Origin: CBDFKY01 sp965248995
Lineage (GTDB): Bacteria; Pseudomonadota; Alphaproteobacteria; Rickettsiales; UBA998
DNA length: 64,000 bases
Direction of reading: 5' to 3'
Assembly (NCBI GenBank): GCA_965248995.1
Contig: CBDFKY010000006.1
Location: 434,001-498,000 of the forward strand
Made by a program: the position numbers and the translations under genes. The notes beneath the pieces were generated by a model, which saw only the letters and a list, made by a program, of their open reading frames with translations, searched no databases and was not told the DNA's origin. Below are positions 1 to 8,236 of the stretch, piece by piece; within the stretch, counting starts at the first letter, position 1, and each line of letters opens with the position of its first letter.

Positions 1-139
1 GATCGAGCTGAACAAGAAAGTGGGCGAGCCGGTGGACGTCTATATCAACTCCCGCCTGGTGGCGCGGGGGGAGGTAGTAGTGGTGGAAGACCGGATCGGC
101 GTTACCATGACTGAAATCATTAAGGGCGAGAAGAAATGA
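1..139 (+). CDS. fliN: Flagellar motor switch protein FliN, C-terminal end (partial)
   Basis: The last 45 codons of a gene that begins before the window, read in the frame starting at base 2. The peptide contains IELNKKVGEPVDVYIN, LVARGEVVVVED and IGVTMTEII, the conserved C-terminal SpoA-type fold of FliN. FliN forms the cytoplasmic C-ring of the flagellar motor with FliM and FliG and helps set rotor direction. In alphaproteobacteria it commonly sits just upstream of flbD and flhA, as here. Only the 3' end is visible, so length and start cannot be judged. Confidence 0.9.
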   Translation, partial: IELNKKVGEPVDVYINSRLVARGEVVVVEDRIGVTMTEIIKGEKK

Positions 140-170
140 TGAAACGTTCGGCGAAATTCGGTGTTGAGCA

Positions 171-290
171 CTACTCCTCCCTTGAGGGGGAGTCAAAACA
201 CAACGTGTTTTGGTGGGGGGCAGTAACCCCCCACGATTCGCCTGCGACCTTTGGTCTTGTCTCATCCGCTCCCCCGCTTTCACCCGCTTG
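171..290. repeat. Nested palindromic repeat, copy A (degenerate right half)
   Basis: Left half matches the copies near 5.3 kb and 23.1 kb: a C-run/TTGA/G-run arm, then AAAACACAACGTGTTTT, then a GGTGGGGGG run that can pair with the ACCCCCCAC further right. The right end (after about 240) has diverged from the other copies. It lies between fliN and flbD. The translated left half reads SSLEGESKHNVFWWG, the signature shared by all three copies. Confidence 0.75.
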
Positions 291-302
291 CGGGGTGAAA
301 GC
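276..302 (+). promoter_or_regulatory. Strong hairpin in the flbD leader
   Basis: GCTTTCACCC (276-285) pairs perfectly with GGGTGAAAGC (293-302) around a 7-base loop. A smaller hairpin (GCCCCGC/GCGGGC) follows near 320-335. Both lie between fliN and the flbD ribosome-binding site. No U-run follows, so this is not a typical intrinsic terminator. Effects on mRNA stability or on flbD translation are possible but inferred. Confidence 0.4.
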
Positions 303-368
303 AACCCAAAGTACAGCGCCCCGCTTTGCGGGCGTTGTGGGGGGAAGCAAGTGCTTTCAGGAAAAGAC

Positions 369-1703
369 ATGCAATTAATGATCGTCGGCAATCTGGGCGG
401 GCAACTGGGCGCGGCGACCGGCATCGCGGTGAAGCGCGGTGCGAAAGTGACGCATTTCGAACGTCCCGATCAGGCGCTGGAAGCGCTCTGCGCCGGAAAA
501 GGTGCCGATATCGTGATGATCGACGTGCAGGAAAACGTGGCGACCTTCATCCATTCGGTGCGGGCAGAACGGATTTCCGTGCCGATCATCGCCTGCGGCA
601 TCGCCCACGACAAGGAAGCGGCGGTGCGGGCGATCAAGGCGGGGGCGCAGGAATATATCCCGTTGCCGCCGGACGAGGAACTGATCGCCGCCGTGCTGGA
701 AGCGATCGTGCAGGATACCCGCTCGGTGCTGTACCGGTCAGCCAGCATGGCGCGGGTCATCACCATCATCGATCAGATCGCCGGCAGTGACGCTTCGGTG
801 CTGATCACCGGGGAATCCGGCACGGGAAAGGAAGTAATCGCCCGCTACATACACGAGCAGAGCAAACGGCACGACAAACCGTTCATCTCGGTGAACTGTG
901 CGGCGATTCCGGAAAACCTGCTGGAATCCGAACTGTTCGGCCATGAAAAAGGGTCGTTCACGGGGGCGCTCAACCGCCGCATCGGCAAGTTCGAGGAAGC
1001 AGATAAGGGCACCCTGCTGCTTGACGAGATTTCCGAGATGGACGCCAAACTGCAGGCCAAGCTGCTGCGCGCCATTCAGGAGCGGGAATTCGACCGGGTC
1101 GGCAGTAATAGACCGGTGAAGGTGGATATCCGCATCCTGGCGACCAGTAACCGCGATATGATACAATTCATTAAAGACGGCAAGTTCCGTGAGGATCTGT
1201 ATTACCGGCTGAATGTCATCACCATCATGCTGCCGCCGCTGCGGGAACGTGAGGACGACATCCTGCTGCTCGCCAATCATTTCATTGAGAAATATTCCAA
1301 GGCCAACGGGATGCCGACCCGCAAACTGAGCGAAGGGGCGGAAGCGAAACTGCTCTCCCACCGCTGGCCGGGAAACGTGCGGGAATTGGAAAACAATATC
1401 CACCGGGCGATCCTGATGGCGCGGGGAACGGTGATCGATGAAGAGGCGATCGTCCTGCCGGAAGGCTACCGCCCGGAAGTCCCGCGTATTCCGGTGGGGG
1501 CACCGGCTGCGACAGAAGAAAACGGGGCGGAAATGGCTACGCTGGTCGGGCGTACGGTGGCGGACGTGGAAAAAGACCTGATCATCAAAACCCTCGACCA
1601 CTGCCTCGGCAACCGGACGCATGCGGCCAATATCCTCGGTATTTCCATCCGGACACTGCGCAACAAACTGCGCCAGTATGGAGACCCGAATTATGCGGGG
1701 TAA
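369..1703 (+). CDS. flbD: Sigma-54-dependent flagellar regulator FlbD
   Basis: A 444-residue bacterial enhancer-binding protein that activates sigma-54 flagellar promoters. Residues 1-115 form a degenerate receiver-like domain: the acidic pair after strand 1 is absent (VGNLGG instead), as in FlbD-type regulators that do not rely on normal phosphorylation. Residues 120-350 are the AAA+ domain, with Walker A GESGTGKE (148-155), the sigma-54 contact loop GSFTGA (195-200, a variant of GAFTGA) and Walker B LLLDE (216-220). The C-terminus has a Fis-type helix-turn-helix (NRTHAANILGISIRTLRNKL). The start at 369 is chosen because AGGAAAAG lies just before it and because the in-frame codons upstream are repeat DNA. 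The stop is 3 bases before the next gene. Position between fliN and flhA fits FlbD. Confidence 0.93.
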   Translation: MQLMIVGNLGGQLGAATGIAVKRGAKVTHFERPDQALEALCAGKGADIVMIDVQENVATFIHSVRAERISVPIIACGIAHDKEAAVRAIKAGAQEYIPLPPDEELIAAVLEAIVQDTRSVLYRSASMARVITIIDQIAGSDASVLITGESGTGKEVIARYIHEQSKRHDKPFISVNCAAIPENLLESELFGHEKGSFTGALNRRIGKFEEADKGTLLLDEISEMDAKLQAKLLRAIQEREFDRVGSNRPVKVDIRILATSNRDMIQFIKDGKFREDLYYRLNVITIMLPPLREREDDILLLANHFIEKYSKANGMPTRKLSEGAEAKLLSHRWPGNVRELENNIHRAILMARGTVIDEEAIVLPEGYRPEVPRIPVGAPAATEENGAEMATLVGRTVADVEKDLIIKTLDHCLGNRTHAANILGISIRTLRNKLRQYGDPNYAG

Positions 1704-1706
1704 GCG

Positions 1707-3047
1707 ATGATTACCCCTTATAACGTCGCCGACATTCCTTCTTTCACAAAGGGGGATATCCGCCGTGCAGGGGAGGTGTTGAAGCAATCGGGAACGAAGT
1801 TGCAGTCCGCACAAATAAAATTAAAGGAACTTCATGCGAAATTAGAAGCGCGGCGAGCGGAATCAGACAAAATTGAAGAAGATCTTCAAATTTTTGCTAA
1901 TCAGTTTCGTCAGTTTGAACCTACTGATGCCATTTCAAAACTAAACGAATTGCAGCAACGTTATAATGCTTTGCAGCAGCGTCAAAGTGATATTGACCAA
2001 TTTCGGCAAGCCATCGAAAAAATAGTTAAAAGTTTAGAGGCTGCGATTAAAGTTGTTCAACAGTGGCGAGATTTGCATCGCTATCCACTCAATACTCTAC
2101 AGTCATTATTCAGAAATATCATTCGTAGAGAACAATTAGAGAACCTTAAGATCGGTCAACGTCAAAAACGTCTGATTTCTATTGTCAACAAGCTATCCAG
2201 TAATCGATTTCATGGAAGCTTAGAAGAAATGCAGGATATTGCAGGAATACGTATTTTAACGCCTGATATGAAGTCATTGCGTCTGATGCAGACTGCTTTA
2301 GAGAAAAGTCGCTCCAAACAGAAAATTCGATATCAGAGGGATTATATTTTAAAACCGAAACCGGACGGTTATAGGGGAATTCACTTAATTTATAAAACAT
2401 ATCTTCCTAAAGCTCCCGAGCCTATAAGGGGTATGCAGGTTGAATTGCAAATACGTACTCGGCTTCAGCATTACTGGGCAACGGCCGTTGAGTCTGTCGA
2501 TATGTTTTATGGCGAAGCTCTCAAAACAGGGAAAGGAACAGAAAATTGGAAAGCATTTTTTTTACTTGCGAGCGCGGCATTTTCATTAATTGAGCATAGT
2601 CCGCTCCCTGAAGCTTACTGCAGCTATTCAGAAGAACAGATAGCTGCATGGTTACAAGATATGGAAAATGAAACGCGCCCCTTCAGTAAGCTCAATAAGA
2701 TAATCGAACACGCTATAAAGCAGGATGTGAAAGTACAGGATCATCCTTATCATGTGCTTCTTTTTGCTAAACAAGAAGGAAAGATACTTCCGGCGACAAG
2801 TATTGGATTTGCTGATGAGGAGTCGGCACAATCTTATTATGCTTTTTTTGAACAAAAGCAACTTGCTGCACCAGAATCAAATGATCTCACCATACAAGAT
2901 GTGGTCTTGGTAAAAACAGATAAAAAAGAGCTTAAAACACTCTACTCTAATTATTTTTTAGATATTGAAAAGTTTTTAAAGCGTTTAGAGACATTCACTG
3001 CCAAACATGGATTTCCTATCGTTAGGGTAAAAGGTGAAAAGCCATGA
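1707..3047 (+). CDS. RelA/SpoT-domain alarmone synthetase inserted in the flagellar operon
   Basis: A 446-residue protein with a central RelA/SpoT-type nucleotide pyrophosphokinase domain, predicted to make (p)ppGpp or a related nucleotide. Residues 30-115 look coiled-coil. A WRDLH segment (120-124) precedes the domain. Synthetase motifs: RQKRLISIVNK (152-162), DIAGIR (177-182), YILKPKPDGYRGIH (213-226) and ELQIRTRLQH (246-255). No HD hydrolase, TGS or ACT domain is present, so it is a single-domain synthetase with an unassigned C-terminal region (300-446). It starts 3 bases after flbD and its stop overlaps the flhA start by 4 bases, so it is co-translated with flagellar genes. After about 90 G+C-rich bases the gene becomes strongly A+T-rich, unlike its neighbours, which suggests transfer. 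It could be a housekeeping small alarmone synthetase or a toxin/phage-defence type. The domain is clear; the role is not. Confidence 0.85.
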   Translation: MITPYNVADIPSFTKGDIRRAGEVLKQSGTKLQSAQIKLKELHAKLEARRAESDKIEEDLQIFANQFRQFEPTDAISKLNELQQRYNALQQRQSDIDQFRQAIEKIVKSLEAAIKVVQQWRDLHRYPLNTLQSLFRNIIRREQLENLKIGQRQKRLISIVNKLSSNRFHGSLEEMQDIAGIRILTPDMKSLRLMQTALEKSRSKQKIRYQRDYILKPKPDGYRGIHLIYKTYLPKAPEPIRGMQVELQIRTRLQHYWATAVESVDMFYGEALKTGKGTENWKAFFLLASAAFSLIEHSPLPEAYCSYSEEQIAAWLQDMENETRPFSKLNKIIEHAIKQDVKVQDHPYHVLLFAKQEGKILPATSIGFADEESAQSYYAFFEQKQLAAPESNDLTIQDVVLVKTDKKELKTLYSNYFLDIEKFLKRLETFTAKHGFPIVRVKGEKP

Positions 3048-5244
3048 ACCGCCAGCTTCCCGTGCCCTCCACCCGCTTCGACAACGCGAAAGCGGGCCTT
3101 CACAAGGCGATGCATCGCACCGATATTTTCTTCGCGCTCGGGATCGTCGGCATTCTGACGGTGCTACTGATTCCCGTGCCGGCGATGATGCTGGATTTTC
3201 TGCTCGCCATCTCCGTCACGATCTCCGTGCTGATCCTGATGACGGTGCTGTTTGTGGAAAAACCGCTGGGCCTCAGTTCCTTCCCTACCATCCTGCTGGT
3301 GGCGACGTTGTTCCGCCTATCGCTCAACATCGCCTCCACCCGCCTGATCCTGGGGGGAAGGGCATAACGGGCCGGAATCGGCGGGGAAGGTGATTCAGGC
3401 GTTTGGTAATTTCGTGATGAGCGGGCAGATCGCCATAGGGGTGATCATCTTCGCGATTCTCACTATCATCAATTTCGTGGTAATTACCAAGGGGTCGGGC
3501 CGGATCGCGGAAGTTTCTGCGCGCTTCAGTCTGGATGCGATGCCGGGCAAGCAGATGGCGATCGACGCGGATCTCTCCGCCGGTCTGATCGAGGAAGACC
3601 AGGCGAAGAAGCGCCGAAAAGAACTGGAGGATGAAAGCACGTTCTTCGGCTCCATGGACGGGGCGTCCAAGTTTGTGCGCGGGGACGCGGTGGCGGGGCT
3701 CATCATCACCTTCATCAATTTTCTCGGCGGTATCTTCATCGGCACCGTGGTGGAAGGGCTGGATTTCAGGGGCGCGCTGCATACCTATACCATCCTGACC
3801 GTAGGGGACGGGCTGGTTTCACAGATTCCGGCGCTGATCGTCTCCACCGCAGCGGGGATGCTCGTGACCAAAGCGGGGGTGCAGGGATCTTCGGATAAAG
3901 CCATTCTGGCGCAGCTGAACGAATATCCCGCCGCGATGGGATTGACGTCATTTCTGTGTTGCATGCTGGCGATCACGCCCGGGATTCCGGCGCCACCTTT
4001 CCTGTTTTTAGGGGCGGTGACGGGCTATTTCGCTTACATGCAGCACCGCGCTAATAAAGACGCCGCCGCCGGTATTCCCAAAGGGGCGAGCGCTTCCGAA
4101 CGGGCAGCGGCGCGTGCGGGTGCCGCATCGGTAGGAGGGGGAAACACACAAAGCCTGATAGCAGCGGACGGACGGCCTGTTACCGCCGGTAATACCGCAC
4201 CTTCCGCCAGTGACGATATCACCCAGATCCTTCAGATCGACAGCCTGCGGCTGGAACTGGGATACGGCCTGCTACCGCTCATCAATTACCAGAAGGGGCA
4301 CCGCCTGACCGAGCAGATCAAGGCGCTGCGCAAGCAGATCGCCCGCGAGCTTGGCTTCGTGATGCCTTCGGTGCGGATTCAGGATAATATGCAGCTTCCG
4401 GCCAATACCTATGTCATCAAGGTGAAAGAGATGGAGGCCGCCAGAGGCAGCATCCGCCCCGACATGCTGCTGGTGATGGACCCGGGCGGCAACAAGATCA
4501 CCCTGCCGGGCGAGGAAACGGTGGAGCCGACCCTTCGGCCTGCCCGCCATGTGGATCACCGATCAATATCGTGAGGAAGCGCTGTTCCGCAACCTGACGG
4601 TGGTCGATCCGCCGACCGTCATCACGACGCATATCACGGAAATGGTGAAGGAAAACCTCGCTGACCTGCTTTCGTATGCGGAGACGCAGAAACTGCTGGA
4701 CGACCTCGGCAAGGATCACCAGAAACTGATCGCCGAGACCATTCCCTCGCAGATCAGCGTCAACGGCGTGCAGCGCGTGCTGCAGAACCTGCTGTCCGAA
4801 CAGGTGTCGATCCGCGACCTGCCGGCGATCATCGAGGCGATCGCCGAAGCGTCCCGCCTGACGCAGAACATGTCCACCATCACCGAACATACCCGCTCAC
4901 GGCTGGCCCGCCAGATCTGCTACGCGGTCGCCAACGAGGAAGGGCTGATCCCGATCATCGCCATGTCGCCCAACTGGGAACAGGTGTTTATCGATTCGCT
5001 CTCCGGGCAGGGAGAGGAGCGTACGCTGAGTCTGGCGCCCAGCAAGATCCAGGAATTCATCACCACCGTGCGCACCCGGTTCGACCAGTTCGCCATGCAG
5101 GGAGAAACGCCGGTGCTGCTCACCAGCCCGACGATCCGGCCTTACGTGCGTTCCATCATCGAGCGCTTCCGTTCAGGCACGATGGTCATGTCGCAGAACG
5201 AGATCCATCCGAAAGCGCGGATCAAGACGTTGGGGCAGTTATGA
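3044..5244 (+). CDS. flhA: Flagellar export gate protein FlhA, interrupted by two apparent frameshifts
   Basis: FlhA is the large inner-membrane gate of the flagellar type III export apparatus. Reading runs in three frames: 3044-3367 (first membrane helices, ending LNIASTRLILG), about 3358-4533 (continuing EGHNGPESAGKVIQAFG, then FVVITKGSGRIAEVSARF), and about 4534-5244 (FGLPAMWITDQYREEA through the cytoplasmic domain). The shifts fall in a G6 run (3352-3357) and a CCC (4531-4533). Removing one base at each restores a continuous protein of about 732 residues, close to normal FlhA size, with all conserved blocks intact. Both changes are +1 in homopolymers, so sequencing or assembly error is more likely than true inactivation. 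The gene overlaps the preceding alarmone-synthetase gene by 4 bases. Confidence 0.9.
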
Positions 5245-5276
5245 ATGAAAAAAGGCTTCAGGTTTTAACGCGGGGG

Positions 5277-5396
5277 ACTACTCCCCCCCCTGAGGGGGAG
5301 TCAAAACACAACGTGTTTTGGTGGGGGGGCTTTTTCGCATGGCCCCCCACCAAATCGCGCCGATGCGCTCTTCGGATCTCCCTCAAGGGGGGAGCT
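5277..5396. repeat. Nested palindromic repeat, copy B
   Basis: Outer arms of about 20 bases (C-run, CTGA or TTGA, G-run, AGTC at the left; GATCTCCCTCAAGGGGGGAG at the right) are inverted copies of each other. Inside are the palindrome AAAACACAACGTGTTTT and a GGTGGGGGGGC arm that pairs with GGCCCCCCACC. It fills the gap between flhA and flhF; the codons in frame with flhF upstream of 5420 come from this element. The left half translates as PPPEGESKHNVFWWGG. Confidence 0.8.
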
Positions 5397-5419
5397 GCGC
5401 ATCCCGCGAGGTGGATACC

Positions 5420-6499
5420 ATGCGCCTGAGAACCTTCACTGCTGAAGATATGCAGCTTGCCATGCATATGGTGAGGGAAGCGCTCGGTGAAGAGGCGATC
5501 ATCATTTCCACGCGCCAAGTATCTTCCGCCGGGGAGGTCGAGGTCACCGCCGCCAGCGATGACGATACGTCGCTGGAAGACAGCCGGAACGATACGTCGG
5601 AGACGAACGCCTGGTTCACCACGCTGCTCGGCAGGGAAGGCGGGCAGGAGCGGGAAGCGGCTGCCTTCGCATCCCCGTATGCAGCACGTGAATCGGCCGT
5701 GCCCGCCCGCACGCAGGCCCGTATCGAACAGCTGCTGTATCACCATGGGTTCAGCTCCCCTTTAATAGATTATCTGATGGAGCGTTTGGGCGAAATGAAC
5801 GCGGGCGACGCGAGCCCTTACAAGCATCATGCGGACATCATGCATCGCTGGCTCTGCGCCCTGCTGACGGCGGCGTTTCCATTCGCGCCGCTTGCCATCC
5901 GGGAGGACAGCTTCCGTCATATCCTGATCGGGACGCCGGGGGCGGGAAAAACGCTGACCACCGCCAAGATCGCCGCCGCCTGCGTGAAGGCGGGCAGGCC
6001 GGTGCACGTGATTACCACGGACAATAAACGTGCTGGAGGGGTGGAACAGCTGGCCGCCATCACCGATATTCTGGGGGTAGAGCTGCTGGTGGCGGAAAGC
6101 CGGGCCTCGCTGAAAGCGATCCTGTCCGACATCCCGCTGGCCGAAACCGTCATCGTCGACAGCGCCGGCGCCAATCCGTACGATTTTTATGAACTCAAAG
6201 CGCTCGCGGAATATGCCGGCCTGATCGAGCTGGACCCGGTGCTGGTGTATCCTTCCGGCTCCGACCCGCAGGAGGCGGAAGAGGTGGCGCGGGCCTTCTC
6301 CTTTATCGGAGTGGAGAAGATGATCGTCACCCGGACCGATACCGCCCGCCGTTTCGGAAGTATTTTCAACGCGGCGCACGCCGGTGGCCTGAAATTTGCC
6401 AACATCACCGGGAGCGAAAAGATTCTGGGTACGTTCGATCCGTGCAGTAGCGAAGGATTGGCGCGATTATTAATGGATTTCCAACCCGTAGAGGGTTAA
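5420..6499 (+). CDS. flhF: Flagellar biosynthesis GTPase FlhF
   Basis: A 359-residue SRP-type GTPase that helps place and number polar flagella, usually partnered by FlhG. The N-terminus MRLRTFTAEDMQLAM is typical of FlhF. A variable linker (about 45-130) is followed by the N and G domains: P-loop GTPGAGKTLTTAKIA, a DSAGA version of the DTAG switch motif, and VTRTD in the guanine-specificity position. Start 5420 is chosen because the in-frame codons before it belong to the palindromic repeat. The next gene begins 5 bases after the stop, so flhF and flhG are co-transcribed. Confidence 0.92.
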   Translation: MRLRTFTAEDMQLAMHMVREALGEEAIIISTRQVSSAGEVEVTAASDDDTSLEDSRNDTSETNAWFTTLLGREGGQEREAAAFASPYAARESAVPARTQARIEQLLYHHGFSSPLIDYLMERLGEMNAGDASPYKHHADIMHRWLCALLTAAFPFAPLAIREDSFRHILIGTPGAGKTLTTAKIAAACVKAGRPVHVITTDNKRAGGVEQLAAITDILGVELLVAESRASLKAILSDIPLAETVIVDSAGANPYDFYELKALAEYAGLIELDPVLVYPSGSDPQEAEEVARAFSFIGVEKMIVTRTDTARRFGSIFNAAHAGGLKFANITGSEKILGTFDPCSSEGLARLLMDFQPVEG

Positions 6500-6504
6500 A
6501 CACG

Positions 6505-7269
6505 ATGCATCAGGTAGAGCACAACATGACGAACAACATTATCGCGATTGCTTCAGGAAAAGGCGGGGTGGGCAAGACCTGGCTGGCGATCACGCTTTCG
6601 CAGCTTTTTGCCCGTTCGGGACGCAGGGTGCTGCTGTTCGACGGGGATATCGGGCTCGCCAACGTGGACGTGCAGCTGGGGTTGACGCCGGAGAAGGACC
6701 TGAGCCTGACGCTGCGCGGCAATACGCCGCTCTCCGAGGTCATTACCCATTATCCGCTCGGTTTCGATATCATCGCCGGACGTTCCGGTTCCACCAGCCT
6801 CGCCAACCTTTCCGGTGAGAAGCTGATGACGATCAAGAGCCAGCTGATCGAGCTCTCAGCGCGGTATGATTATATCATCATCGACCTCGGGGCAGGCATC
6901 GAGCAGTATGTGCAGTTCATGGCATCGCTGGCGTCGCGATGTATCGTGGTGGTGACGGACGAGCCGACCTCGCTGACCGATGCCTATGCGTTCGTGAAGT
7001 TATGCACCACCAAGCTGAACAAAACCGAAATCAATATCGTGGTGAACCAGGCGATTACGCAGAAGGACGGGGAGCGTACCTATGACGCGTTGAACAAGGC
7101 CTGCACCAGCTTCCTGAATTTCTCCCCGCCGATGCTGGGGATCATCCGCAAAGACAATAAGGTGAGGGAGGCGATCCGGGCCCAGTCCTCCATCGTGGAG
7201 AAATCTCCGCATACCACCGCCGCAACCGATGCGGCGGCGATCTCGATCAAGCTGCTTCAGAAGATGTAG
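6505..7269 (+). CDS. flhG: MinD/ParA-like ATPase FlhG (FleN/YlxH family)
   Basis: A 254-residue MinD-type ATPase that works with FlhF to control flagellar number and position at the membrane. The deviant Walker A ASGKGGVGKTW near residue 17 has the lysine typical of the ParA/MinD group. DGDIGLANVDVQLGL and IIDLGAGI are the other nucleotide-site segments. It starts 5 bases after flhF and is the last gene of the flagellar block in this window. A second ATG at 6526 (MTNNIIAIASGKGG) is an alternative start; 6505 is preferred for the AGAGGG upstream. No transcription terminator is obvious before the convergent gene. Confidence 0.88.
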   Translation: MHQVEHNMTNNIIAIASGKGGVGKTWLAITLSQLFARSGRRVLLFDGDIGLANVDVQLGLTPEKDLSLTLRGNTPLSEVITHYPLGFDIIAGRSGSTSLANLSGEKLMTIKSQLIELSARYDYIIIDLGAGIEQYVQFMASLASRCIVVVTDEPTSLTDAYAFVKLCTTKLNKTEINIVVNQAITQKDGERTYDALNKACTSFLNFSPPMLGIIRKDNKVREAIRAQSSIVEKSPHTTAATDAAAISIKLLQKM

Positions 7270-7281
7270 CGGGCAGCGCCG

Positions 7282-8106
7282 TTATCCCATTTTTATCGGG
7301 CCGCTTTTTTTGGCGGTTACGCCATTAAGTGCGTTGAGCGTTTCAGATCCGGCAATGCCGTCTTCGGTGAGATGATGGTCGTGCTGATATTTTGTAATTT
7401 TGGCTTTTGTGTGGTCCCCTATGACTCCGTCCAGCTCGCTACCGCTCATGCCGAGCATTGCCTGCAGTTTCCTGACGCTCTCACCGGAGTAGCCGTCAAA
7501 CGTTTGATCGGTGCCCTCTAGGGCGACAGAGCCATGGCTGGGTTCTTTCGCCGCGGGCGTCTGTTTTGGCGGAGTGGTGCCGGCAGCGGGCTGGGTAGCG
7601 GCTGGCTTTGAAGGCACGGTGGCAACCTGCGGTTGTGGAGCCGGTTCCGCGTGTTTAGCCGTTTCTTCCGCTGTCAGCTTTTTACGGCGTGCTTTGACCA
7701 CATCATCCGTCAATGTCTCACTGGTATTATTATCCACCCAATGTTGCCGTCCGTCCGGTCCAAACATAAGAGTAGCGGAGCTTTCGAAATTATGCTTCAC
7801 GGCAGCGGCAATCTCTTTTTCCTGCTGTCGGGCTTTTTCTGTTTTTTCTTTGGCTACTCTTTGGTTTTCCAGCTCCGTCTTTTCATTTTCCTGTGCCGTT
7901 TTTTCCAGATCCTTCTGGACGCGCGCACGTTCCTCCTCTACCGCCTGCCCAGTGGTAAGCGCCTTTGTCTTATTATTTTTAAATAATTCATGTCCTTCTG
8001 AATCATGCCCTTTAAATTCATAGTTATGTTTAATCTGTTCTTTTGCGGCACGTTCTTCGTTCGTTCCCATCAACCTGTCACGTGCCCAGTCTAAAATCCA
8101 CACCAT
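7282..8106 (-). CDS. Charged coiled-coil protein with C-terminal peptidoglycan-binding domain
   Basis: A 274-residue protein with no recognised full-length family. Residues about 55-110 are a highly charged helix, probably coiled-coil (EEERARVQKDLEKTAQENEK). Residues about 150-195 are a Pro/Ala/Lys/Thr-rich linker. Residues about 200-265 match a PG_binding_1 fold: GESVRKLQAMLG, LDGVIGDHTKAKITKYQ, TEDGIAGSETLNAL. No signal peptide or membrane helix is visible, which is unusual for a cell-wall-binding domain and leaves open secretion by another route such as the T4SS. It is convergent with flhG, 12 bases apart. The C-terminal domain is fairly sure; the function is unknown. Confidence 0.7.
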   Translation of the reverse strand: MVWILDWARDRLMGTNEERAAKEQIKHNYEFKGHDSEGHELFKNNKTKALTTGQAVEEERARVQKDLEKTAQENEKTELENQRVAKEKTEKARQQEKEIAAAVKHNFESSATLMFGPDGRQHWVDNNTSETLTDDVVKARRKKLTAEETAKHAEPAPQPQVATVPSKPAATQPAAGTTPPKQTPAAKEPSHGSVALEGTDQTFDGYSGESVRKLQAMLGMSGSELDGVIGDHTKAKITKYQHDHHLTEDGIAGSETLNALNGVTAKKSGPIKMG

Positions 8107-8127
8107 ATATTTTACCCTTTTATTTTT

Positions 8128-8155
8128 TTAAGACGTATTACCGATTTACTATAAT
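8128..8155 (+). promoter_or_regulatory. Candidate sigma-70-type promoter for argH
   Basis: TTAAGA (8128-8133), a 16-base spacer and a perfect TATAAT (8150-8155), about 80 bases before the argH start in A+T-rich intergenic DNA. The -10 box is perfect and the -35 box matches 4 of 6 positions. Confidence 0.4.
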
Positions 8156-8236
8156 TAGAGATTACTTTGAATTCATTTCTTTTTTATGACAGGTTTATTT
8201 ATTTAGTGAAGAATATTATGTTAAGAGTTTAACTCT

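Noticed and set aside
136..378. Short open frame covering repeat copy A
   Set aside because: Encodes only the repeat and leader in a frame other than flbD; no ribosome site supported.
738..1814. 358-codon open frame on the minus strand
   Set aside because: Lies fully opposite flbD, whose protein is clearly conserved; peptide is Arg/His/Gln-rich and unlike any protein. Shadow of G+C-rich coding.
3044..5244. flhA as a true pseudogene
   Set aside because: Both shifts are single extra bases in homopolymers and all conserved blocks remain; error is more likely.
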